NCBI GenBank assembly: GCA_004335835.1
Contig: RWJK01001340.1
Coordinates: 1-15,272, forward strand
DNA: 15,272 bases
Direction of reading: 5' to 3'
Source of the DNA: Scenedesmus sp. ARA3
Lineage: Eukaryota; Chlorophyta; Chlorophyceae; Sphaeropleales; Scenedesmaceae
Both the position numbers and the translations under genes were made by a program. Shown piece after piece: positions 10,101 to 15,272 of the stretch. A model generated the notes under the pieces. The model was not told the origin of the DNA and did no database searches. It worked only from the letters and a program-made list of their open reading frames with translations. Position 1 is the stretch's first letter, and each line of letters begins with the position of its first letter.

Positions 10101-12973
10101 CTGGCTGTTGCACCCAGCCCCAGCTCCAGGGCATTGGTGCAGCAGCTGTTCAGCAATGTGGCATCTGAGACGGCGTTGGCAGCAGAAGGATCTGGAGCTA
10201 CTGCAGCAGCGGCGGCTCCTGAAGATGCCAGTTCTTGGTTCAACCCTGTTTTTGAAGCAGCCCCGGCAGCAGGTGCCCAGCAGGATGAGTTATCCCAGGG
10301 AGGCCCTGCTGATGGTGGCTTTGGCAGCATGGCCGGGCTTTGCCAGGCAGCTGCTGTTGCCACAGAAGAAGCCAGCAGCCAGCAGCTGTTAGGTGCACAG
10401 CTGGCTCTGCTGTCCCCAGCGCACCAGGTGGAGTTCCTGGGCAAGCTGGCGCGTGTGGTGTCCTCACATGCTGCTCGCCTGCTGGCAACCTACCGGGAGG
10501 ACGCAGCACTGGCAGCGCAGCTGCAGCAGGTGCAGGAGCGGCTGTCAGCATTGGTGTCCACTAGCGCTAGCGCTGCAGCAGCTGCCAGCACAGCAGTGCG
10601 GGCCAGCGTTGGCTCAGCCAGGCTGAGTGTGAGCAGCAGCATCAGCAGGCGCTCCATGACTGCACTGCCAGTTGGTGCAGATGCTGGCGGCTCTGCAGCG
10701 CCAGGTTTTGCAGCTGGTGAGGTGCTGCTGGGCATCCTGGATCAGGTGGCAGCTCTGCGCGCAATCGGCAGTGCCACGCATCCCGCCATCAGCCAGGCCC
10801 TGCACCAGCATGGCTCACAGATCGCAGAGCTGGCGGACAAGCAGCAGCAGCTGCAGCAGGCACTGCAGAGTGTCACCACTGGTGGCAGTAACTCAGCAGG
10901 TGCTGGCAGCTCTTTGGCACAGGAAGACAACGCTGGCAGTTCTGCAGCACCACCAGTGGCAGTGGCAGCAATGCCAGCAGAGGCTGCAGGCAGTGGCTCC
11001 GCAGCTGCTGCTGCTGTTCCTGTGGAGCAATATGAGGGCGAGTACGGGCAGCGCCTGGCCGCGCTGGAGTCCCGGCTGGGCTCAGGCCTGCGGGTGCTGG
11101 CAGGGCTCAGGGACAGGCTGGCGCCGCTGCAGGAGGTGGCCGACGCCTCGCAGTGCATGATGCGCGAGCTGCAGGTGGCGTACGGCCTGGTGCTGCAGCG
11201 CCTGGAGGCACTGGAGGGGCTGGCTGCGGCAGGGATGGGCAGCGCAGGCAGCAGCGGGGACGGGCAGGAGACTGCTGCAGGTGGCGGGGCGCTGGCTGTG
11301 GCTGGCTCTCTGAGGAAGTTGCAGGTGAGGTGCTGACTGACAACGCCAGCAGTCAACCAAAGTATCAGCAAAGCTAACTTCCACGTACATCTGCAGCAAT
11401 GCTCGGTACTCCAACGAACATTGTTTGCCCTGATGATGTGTATCTCGTTACTGCTCTTGCTGCTGCTGCTGCTTGTGCTTGTCAGGATGATGTGCTTGCT
11501 CTATCACGGCGCCTTTCGGCTGCTGAGAGCAGCCTGGCCTCCACGTCAGAGTGCCTGGCAGTCAGCAGGAGGCTGGCGGCACGCATGGCTGATGCAGACG
11601 GGCGCAACGCCCAGCTGGCTGGCAAGGTGAGCATTGTCAACCGGCTGCCTTGTGTTGCTGCTGCATGAACCTGCTGCAAATCTGCACAGTGACGGCCTTG
11701 CCAGCTGCTTGAAGTGAGCTTTTCACAGCTGCTCTGGGGCATGTGATCCAGCTTATATGCATTGGGCAGTGGACATTGATACACACGACCATTATAACTG
11801 ATTGTATTGCAGCAGCTCTGCTGCTTGCTGCAACATTGTGCCCCTCTTGGGTGTGTTCCAAGTGCAAAAAACACCACACTGGGCTCAACGCTGCCGGCTA
11901 CTGCTACCTGTGCTGTGTTGCTGTGCCAGGTGTCCAGCATGGCGACGTCCCTGCCGCTGATGGCTGGGCGCATGGGCGAGCTGGAGGGCCGGCTGGCGCG
12001 CAGCCTGGCCGTGGCACGGCGCGGCCTGGAGCTGCTGGCCGACCAGCTGGTGGCGCTGGGCGCGCTCAACGGGCGCGCCAGCCCCAACAAGAACCCACTG
12101 GCAGGTCAGCGCAAGGGCTGCAGCTGTCAATGGGTGGTGCATTGGGCCGTTTCTTAGATGAGGAGTGTGTCACTTCTGTGTTGCTGTGCTGTAAGAAATA
12201 TGTAGCCTGCTGTCAGTCGTCTGCTGCTTGTTTTATGGTACAGCTATTCACCTCCTGCGTGGTGTGTGGCTGTCTGTGGCTGCAGCGCTGGGCCCCTACC
12301 ATGCTGCCATGACGGCGCTGGAGGGCAAGGTGGAGGCGGTGCGCACAGCAATGTCTGCCAGCGTGGGCCTCATGATGGCTGACCTGGCGGCAGAGGCAGC
12401 AGCAGGCAGCAACGCTGCTGCAGGTGGCAGCGCCAAGGGCGGCCAGGCCGGTATTGCTGCAGATGTCGCCGCAACGCAGCAGGCAGCCAGTGATGCTGTC
12501 AATGCAGCGGTAGCATCACACCAGGAGGCGCTGATGGTGAGTGCCAGCAGCGATTTTGTCTCAGTTCAGCTGTGCAGACGCCCCTGCACGTGCAAATCAG
12601 GATCTGCAATGTAATATGACAGTTTCAGGCATGGTAAATGCACAACTGCGCACCTTCAATGTGAATCTGAACGGCAGAGCAGGCTTACAAGCTGCTGCTT
12701 GGTGATATGGAGTTATCAAGCTGCTTTGCATGCACAATGTCGCCCAGTGGTAGAGTGCTTCAAACAGTCACATTCAAACGTATTGCCGCTTTGGTGCTGC
12801 TGCTTCACGTGTTTCCCCGCACCAACGCATCGTTACTTCTGCTGGAGTGGATACCTTACGCCTGGCTGTGATTTCACTTGATTACGCAGGGCCTTGAAGG
12901 GAAGGTGCTGGAGTTGAGGGCAGAACTGCGCTCAGCACTGGCAGCAGCAGGGAGGCAGGCACAGCTGGAGTGA
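711..12973 (+). CDS. Giant Ala/Gln-rich coiled-coil protein, about 3442 aa, nine exons, function unknown
   Basis: Exons: 711-1575, 1804-2022, 2242-3131, 3370-6186, 6438-11324, 11486-11626, 11930-12104, 12286-12536, 12890-12973; splice phases 1,1,0,0,0,0,1,0 all agree, total 10329 bp including TGA. The start is the first ATG after an in-frame TAG at 687; its context is CAGCATGG. The product alternates heptad-patterned coils (clear at residues about 111-134, 190-234, 290-325, 499-561, 605-658, 1071-1215, 1259-1597 and through much of 1598-3415) with Ala/Ser/Gly linkers. There is no catalytic motif and no convincing signal peptide. Residues 231-273 form a Gly/Ala hydrophobic stretch, and polyQ lies at 901-916. 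Such proteins usually act as cytoskeletal, basal-body, Golgi or nuclear scaffolds; which applies here is unknown. The gene is sure, exact splice sites mostly so, intron 2 least. Alternative: two genes, but the phase continuity argues against it. Confidence 0.8.
1576..1803 (+). other. Intron 1 of the giant gene (228 bp)
   Basis: The donor is CTG|GTGAGT and the acceptor is TTGTTGCAG before 1804. The reading frame stops at 1641-1643 if unspliced. Splicing joins a lone G to AT, making GAT (Asp) and continuing straight into a coil that starts V-S-V-L-A-D-R-L. Confidence 0.8.
2023..2241 (+). other. Probable intron 2 (219 bp), readable in frame if retained
   Basis: The donor is CCAG|GTGTGT. The preferred acceptor follows a pyrimidine-rich stretch and ends in CCTGCAG at 2241. 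The segment has no in-frame stop and its length is a multiple of three, so retention would add 73 residues with about nine cysteines, unlike the Cys-poor surroundings. Two other phase-compatible acceptors exist: after 2157, and after 2310 (the latter giving a protein 23 residues shorter). This is the least certain intron in the model. Confidence 0.6.
3132..3369 (+). other. Intron 3 (238 bp)
   Basis: The donor is CAG|GTGCGT and the acceptor is GCCCCAG before 3370, phase 0. Unspliced, the upstream frame stops at 3168-3170. Splicing joins K-L-Q-Q to V-S-N-N-L-N-E-L, keeping the coil heptads going. Confidence 0.8.
3370..6186 (+). CDS. Exon 4 of the giant gene: residues 659-1597
   Basis: This 2817-bp exon is read in phase 0 at both ends. 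It opens with coil, passes through a run of nine alanines near residue 755, then a coil with many Gln/Ala/Glu up to the (CAG)16 tract. After the tract comes an acidic, Ser-rich, probably disordered linker (S-E-D-S-E-E-T-G and similar, residues about 920-1060). Two strong coiled-coil blocks follow, at residues about 1071-1215 and 1259-1597, with motifs such as L-E-E-L-K-L-Q-L-D-Q-V-L and E-E-L-Q-Q-L-R-Q-Q-L. These are the best predicted coils in the protein. The exon ends at CAG|GTGGGT. Confidence 0.82.
4096..4143 (+). repeat. (CAG)16 trinucleotide repeat encoding Gln16
   Basis: Sixteen uninterrupted CAG codons in frame, residues about 901-916. They sit at the end of a Glu/Ala/Gln coil and just before an acidic Ser-rich linker. 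A pure tract of this length in a genome full of interrupted CAG/GCA runs suggests recent expansion and probable length variation. Confidence 0.95.
6187..6437 (+). other. Intron 4 (251 bp)
   Basis: The donor is CAG|GTGGGTAAG; the overlapping GTAAGC four bases later would leave phase 1 and does not fit the acceptor. The acceptor is CACTGCAG before 6438. It contains a stop in the upstream frame (6274-6276). Splicing joins R-E-E-L-V-Q to S-I-D-E-L-Q-G-V-V-S-E. Confidence 0.8.
6438..11324 (+). CDS. Exon 5 of the giant gene: residues 1598-3226
   Basis: A 4887-bp exon open throughout in one frame, very long for an alga with otherwise short exons. It begins with a region of normal complexity (S-I-D-E-L-Q-G-V-V-S-E-R-C, then R-D-N-M-Y-G-A-W-M-K-M), then alternates short coils with Ala, Ser and Gly linkers. 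Linkers carry a D-P-F motif (residues 1704-1706), repeated G-F-G-S/E motifs and several R-R-x-S-type sites. From about 11022 (residue 3126) the Ala/Gln runs stop and codon use shifts to GC-ending codons, marking a distinct C-terminal module. The exon ends at CAG|GTGAGG. Confidence 0.85.
11325..11485 (+). other. Intron 5 (161 bp)
   Basis: The donor is CAG|GTGAGG and the acceptor, after a TGCTG-rich pyrimidine-biased stretch, is CTTGTCAG before 11486. The upstream frame stops at 11334-11336. Splicing joins L-R-K-L-Q to D-D-V-L-A-L-S-R-R-L in phase 0. Confidence 0.8.
11486..12536 (+). CDS. Exons 6-8 of the giant gene (residues 3227-3415), C-terminal coil module
   Basis: Three short exons, 11486-11626, 11930-12104 and 12286-12536, are separated by introns of 303 and 181 bp (phases 0 and 1). 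They encode coil of higher complexity than the body, for example L-S-R-R-L-S-A-A-E-S-S-L and M-G-E-L-E-G-R-L-A-R-S-L-A-V. The segment L-E-G-K-V-E-A-V-R in exon 8 is echoed by L-E-G-K-V-L-E-L-R in exon 9. Arg is common and polyQ is absent, so this may be the most constrained part of the protein. Donors are AAG|GTGAGC, GCAG|GTCAGC and ATG|GTGAGT. Confidence 0.75.
11627..11929 (+). other. Intron 6 (303 bp)
   Basis: The donor is GTGAGC, and the acceptor follows a TGCTGTGTTGCTGTGCCAG-like tract before 11930. No gene is visible inside. The middle (about 11735-11815) is locally AT-richer than the exons. The short ORFs through this interval end within it and have no coil character. Confidence 0.75.
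12105..12285 (+). other. Intron 7 (181 bp)
   Basis: The donor is GCAG|GTCAGC and the acceptor GTGGCTGCAG before 12286, phase 1: a lone G joins CG to make GCG (Ala). An in-frame TAG would otherwise end the protein at 12155-12157. It holds a TGTAA at 12190-12194. Confidence 0.75.
12537..12889 (+). other. Intron 8 (353 bp), with a tRNA-like fragment and an internal TGTAA
   Basis: The donor is ATG|GTGAGT and the acceptor TTACGCAG before 12890. No gene is seen. Reading on from exon 8 into the intron adds 25 residues and stops at TAA 12612-12614, which overlaps a TGTAA at 12610-12614, so a truncated isoform is conceivable. At 12738-12780 a stretch resembles the D-arm/A-box and a weak B-box of a tRNA (see findings). 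Confidence 0.7.
12890..12973 (+). CDS. Exon 9 of the giant gene, last 27 residues and stop
   Basis: The exon starts after TTACGCAG in phase 0 and encodes G-L-E-G-K-V-L-E-L-R-A-E-L-R-S-A-L and onward to Q-A-Q-L-E, then TGA at 12971-12973. The heptad spacing continues from exon 8 (H-Q-E-A-L-M to G-L-E-G-K-V), which supports this as the true last exon despite its small size. Confidence 0.75.
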   Translation, partial: GLEGKVLELRAELRSALAAAGRQAQLE

Positions 12974-13238
12974 CCGCGCTTGGTGTGGCTATGCCATGCA
13001 GCTGTGCCTGCTATCAGGTGCTTGCTGCATTGACCTTTGTGCAGTGGCCATCCAAATAAGTTTTTTGCCAGCAAGATATATTGCTGGTCGTGGGTATCAG
13101 CGTTATTCAAAGAACATTCTATTGGTGGGAGCTGGGCAGCAGAAATACTACAGGAAATATCTGATTTCGGACACATGTGGGGTGTGCTTAATGTCGATCT
13201 GTGTACAACCAGGAAAAGGGGTCATCCTCAGGATGTAA
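12974..13238 (+). other. 3' UTR of the giant gene
   Basis: This non-coding stretch runs from the TGA to the first TGTAA on the + strand (13234-13238), about 260 nt after the stop, a normal algal 3' UTR length. It is AT-richer than the exons and lacks CAG runs. Short ORFs across it show no protein character. Confidence 0.55.
13234..13238 (+). terminator. Poly(A) signal TGTAA of the giant gene
   Basis: This is the first TGTAA downstream of the stop codon on the + strand. TGTAA placed about 10-20 nt before the cleavage site is the common chlorophyte signal. A pentamer occurs by chance often, so the position is a prediction. Confidence 0.5.
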
Positions 13239-13528
13239 TGGGGGAGAACAGGATTCGTGGGTGTGGTTGCTTTGGTCAGGACACATACAAAATTCCCTGC
13301 AGGGGAGGTTGCTGACTGTAGCATCAATGCTGAAACTTTCAGCTAGTAGCAGCATCAGCAGCAGATGCAGCACTGTTGCAGCTGGGGTGTTGCAGGTTGT
13401 GCTGCGGCTGACTTCAGCTTGGGTTGCACCTGATGCAAGAGCCACTCTTTGATGTGGCAGTTTCGGCATGGTAATCCTGGTTACGGTCCTCAAGTCCCTT
13501 TGAGCCCCAGATCCTGCCCAAATGACTG
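13239..13528. other. Spacer between two convergent genes
   Basis: I see no gene. Longer open frames here on either strand are Cys/Ser/Leu mixtures without domain or coil pattern. A 13-bp string (TTTGATGTGGCAG) at 13448-13460 recurs at 13999-14011, each downstream of a loosely similar GCTT-x-GG-x-TGCACC element, hinting at an old duplication. Confidence 0.4.
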
Positions 13529-13533
13529 TTACA
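13529..13533 (-). terminator. Candidate poly(A) signal TGTAA of the exonuclease gene
   Basis: On the minus strand this is the first TGTAA after the exonuclease stop codon (14456-14458), implying a 3' UTR of roughly 925 nt. That is long but within the range known for green algae. A variant signal nearer the stop cannot be excluded. Confidence 0.4.
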
Positions 13534-14055
13534 TCATTGATAACAATAACACAACCCATAAATCCTTCAAGCTTGCCGGTTGAGCGTAGGGTTGAACCCA
13601 CGCACAGTGATGCTCCGCAGCTGCTCAAGCAGCCAAGTGGCCTCAGCTGCATCATGCCTGGCAGGTTGCACAGCGTATCTGCAGCGCAGGCAACCGCACA
13701 ACCATGCACATACCACCAGATCACAGCATCGCTAGCTGCAGCAGGGAGGCAGCTGCTTGATCAAACACCTGCTCTCAGACCTGTGGGGTTGGTCCCGCCA
13801 GCACGCAACCGCCTGCCGCCATGCAGCTGCAGCAACTGGTCACAATGACAGCTCATTGCCAGCTGCTCTAAGAGTGGAGGGCTGCATGTACACCATGACG
13901 CCTGCGGCAGCGGCATGGCAGCGGCTATGTGTGAGCAGGATCTTTAACTACAGCTTAGGCTGCACCCGCAGGTCATGCCGCAGCTGAGTCGTGCTTGGTT
14001 TGATGTGGCAGGGCATGCGCACGCACTGCCAACCCGATGCTGCCATGCTAGCGGC

Positions 14056-14097
14056 ACACAGCAGGGAGCATGCTACACACAGCAGGGAGCATGCTAC
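14056..14097. repeat. Perfect 21-bp tandem duplication
   Basis: Two identical 21-bp units, 14056-14076 and 14077-14097, each beginning ACACAGCAGGG and ending CATGCTAC. A minisatellite-like slippage product; copy number may vary between strains. Confidence 0.95.
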
Positions 14098-14120
14098 ACT
14101 GTCTAGATGGCTTTAAATCA

Positions 14121-14136
14121 CCGGCATGCATGCCGG
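14121..14136. repeat. 16-bp perfect palindrome CCGGCATGCATGCCGG
   Basis: The sequence equals its own reverse complement over 16 bp with no loop spacer. It lies in the presumed 3' UTR of the exonuclease gene, 24 bp from the tandem duplication. It could be a dimeric protein binding site or simply chance. Confidence 0.9.
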
Positions 14137-14455
14137 CTCATAAAGCACACCACGTGGACTGCGAGACAGCATCAGCCCAAGAGTTGCACTCACCTACTGT
14201 GTGCTTGGTGACTGGTGCGCACCAAGCACATCTTAATGAGCTTCGCTGCACACAAATCCAGGTCCAGCACTCTCTGCAACCTGGGTACGCTGGGTCAGCA
14301 GTGCGGGTGCAGCGCCGCTGATCCATCAGCAGCGTGACGGGCACTTTGCATAGACTGAGTGGTGCCGTGCAGCGCCACCACAACAATGCGCACAGGTGTG
14401 CGCGCACAATACCATTGAACGCAGCAGGGGCCTGCTCATGGGTGGGTGCCTGTGC

Positions 14456-14896
14456 TCAGTCCTCATCATCCTGCTGCTGCTGCTGCTGGCGCTGCTGTAT
14501 CTCAAGCAGCAGCTGCTGTGTGGCTGCTGCCACCTGTCCGTCGTACGTGGATGGCAGCACCACCTGCAGCCAGCAGCAGCAGGCCGGCCAGCGCCCCAGG
14601 CACATGATCGGGCCCAGCATGCAGAACACCAGCTGAGCAGGCCAGCAGCAGCCAGCCAGGGTCCCGCTGGCCGATATGGCTGCTGGATGACTCAGGCTGA
14701 ACGTGCATGCAGTAACTGCCGCATATGACATCCCTCTGCCCACCAACACAGCACACAGTGACACACATGCATCGATGCAGCTGATCAAGCACGCATTGTA
14801 GGCTGCCCTGCAGTCAGCCCGCCCACCTGCTGGTACAGCCGCATCACTGCTGCTGCGTCCTCCTGAGGGTCATGCTGCGCACGGCGCCCTGGCCCA

Positions 14897-14933
<37 letters not shown>

Positions 14934-15060
14934 GGCCTGTACTTTTGCTTGCCTGGCGCTGCCTGGGACCAGCTGCCGTGGGCTGCTGCTGCTGCTGCTG
15001 CTGTATGTTTATGCCCAGGAACGCCTTGGCAAGCTGCCGCAGGCTGCGCGCGTTGCCAGC
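14456..15060 (-). CDS. C-terminal part of a REX4/ISG20-like DEDDh 3'-5' RNA exonuclease (partial)
   Basis: Two exons on the minus strand, 15060-14827 and 14563-14456, are joined in phase 0 across a 263-bp intron (donor CAG|GTGGGC, acceptor GGCTGCAG), giving 112 residues and TGA. The first opens with S-L-R-Q-L-A-K-A-F-L-G-I-N-I-Q, like the helix before Exo III in RNA exonuclease 4 proteins, and carries H-D-P-Q-E-D-A-A-A-V-M-R-L-Y, matching the family's Exo III signature with catalytic His (14872-14874) and Asp (14857-14859) in H-x4-D spacing. Between these lie about 42 extra residues with Q7 and Q11 tracts, where relatives usually have a handful. Exo I and II (D-x-E, D) must lie upstream, beyond the LINE. 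The family trims rRNA precursors or small RNAs, often in the nucleolus. The tail ends in polyQ and D-D-E-D. Family assignment is confident, orthology to REX4 less so. Confidence 0.78.
14564..14826 (-). other. Last intron of the exonuclease gene (263 bp)
   Basis: On the minus strand it begins GTGGGC after Y-Q-Q and ends GGCTGCAG before V-V-L-P-S-T-Y-D. It has no in-frame stop in the terminal-exon frame, but the upstream frame runs into a stop at 14785-14787. It is Cys/Trp-rich when translated, unlike the flanking exons. Confidence 0.7.
14899..14931 (-). repeat. (CAG)11 on the minus strand encoding Gln11 in the exonuclease
   Basis: Eleven uninterrupted CAG codons inside the first exon, 8 residues before the catalytic His of Exo III. 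With the Q7 tract it forms most of the insertion in the nuclease domain. Confidence 0.9.
14983..15003 (-). repeat. (CAG)7 on the minus strand encoding Gln7 in the exonuclease
   Basis: Seven CAG codons follow L-G-I-N-I; the first Gln probably corresponds to the conserved I-Q of the family, so six may be extra. It marks the left border of the insertion. Confidence 0.9.
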
Positions 15061-15221
15061 CTGCAGACACCACAGCGGCAGCAGGCGCACAGCAGTGATT
15101 ATCACTGCTGCAGTGCAAAGGAGGCTGCAGCACACCGGCCATCAACACAGCTCAGACAGGTGTGTCTCTGTTCCAAGGCTTGTTACGCCACACATCTCTC
15201 CGCTGGCATCAATGCATACAT
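15061..15221 (-). other. Part of an upstream intron of the exonuclease gene
   Basis: The minus strand runs into the acceptor GTGTCTGCAG just before 15060. No coil, nuclease or other coding pattern is seen between here and the LINE, and open frames lack family motifs. The intron's donor must therefore lie beyond the LINE and outside the window. Confidence 0.5.
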
Positions 15222-15272
15222 TACATTACATTACATGCTCCACTCAACGAGGAGTGGGAACCCCAGTCAGGA
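15222..15272 (-). mobile_element. 3' end of a second LINE copy, inverted relative to the first
   Basis: Reverse complement of 363-413 over 51 bp without mismatch, covering the LINE stop codon, 3' UTR and tail, with three TGTAA units (as TTACA at 15221-15225, 15226-15230 and 15231-15235). The body continues past the right edge. It has the same orientation as the exonuclease gene and appears to sit in one of its introns. Confidence 0.85.

Larger units (their letters stand above)
13534..14455 (-). other. Probable long 3' UTR of the exonuclease gene; no coding region seen
   Basis: This 922-bp stretch has no supported gene. It contains a perfect 21-bp tandem duplication, a 16-bp palindrome and many CAG/CTG-rich fragments. 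Open frames of 80-110 codons on the + strand (13522-13848, 14070-14321) have no domain, no coil periodicity and no usable splice partners. Confidence 0.4.

Noticed and set aside
9758..10444. 228-codon minus-strand open frame, and similar ones at 5426-6149, 8246-8794 and 10742-11371
   Set aside because: Same reason: antisense shadows of exons 4 and 5 with Cys/Ser/Ala composition and no recognisable domain.
13570..13610. Possible tRNA T-arm around GGGTTGAACCC
   Set aside because: The hairpin is short and imperfect, and no D-arm, anticodon arm or acceptor stem surrounds it.
13188..13724. 178-codon minus-strand open frame between the two genes
   Set aside because: It has no coil, domain, or splice partner, spans both predicted poly(A) signals, and lies where both genes should end.
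14070..14321. 83-codon + strand open frame in the convergent spacer
   Set aside because: It begins within the 21-bp tandem duplication and has no domain or codon-use support.
1..15272. A single large DNA transposon (Maverick-like) with terminal inverted repeats
   Set aside because: The inverted arms are the coding and 3' ends of a LINE, and the interior holds spliced host-type genes without integrase, capsid or polymerase.

Overview
The window looks like nuclear DNA of a green alga (Chlorophyta), and I infer a Sphaeropleales/Chlamydomonadales-type genome. Four things point there: genes broken by short introns of 160-350 bp with GTGNGT-like donors and TGCAG/CCAG acceptors; TGTAA motifs downstream of stop codons (the chlorophyte poly(A) signal); runs of GCA/CAG that make proteins rich in Ala and Gln; and a LINE tail that resembles algal L1-type elements. 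Nothing bacterial is visible (no Shine-Dalgarno-led operons). Species is not determinable from this window.

Layout. 1-430 (+) is the 3' end of a LINE-type non-LTR retrotransposon: the last 121 codons of its reverse-transcriptase ORF, a short 3' UTR and a TGTAA-repeat tail. 431-710 is the upstream/5' UTR region of the main gene. 711-12973 (+) is one very large gene that I rebuilt as nine exons, all phase-consistent, encoding about 3442 residues of alternating coiled coil and low-complexity linker with no enzymatic domain I can recognise. 12974-13238 is its 3' UTR, ending at a TGTAA. 13239-14455 has no gene I can support; it holds the probable long 3' UTR of a convergent gene, a 21-bp tandem duplication and a 16-bp perfect palindrome. 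14456-15060 (-) are the last two exons of a REX4/ISG20-type DEDDh 3'-5' RNA exonuclease, with a roughly 42-residue polyglutamine-rich insertion just before the catalytic Exo III motif. 15222-15272 (-) is a second copy of the same LINE 3' end, apparently lying in the exonuclease gene's next upstream intron.

The two ends of the window are therefore inverted copies of one repeat (51 bp identical). This could be coincidence of insertion, or the ends of a contig that broke at repeats. The two host genes are convergent. I see no sequence evidence that they work together: one is a structural coiled-coil protein of unknown role, the other a likely ribosomal/small-RNA processing nuclease. All splice sites were assigned by eye from consensus and reading-frame continuity, not from transcripts.
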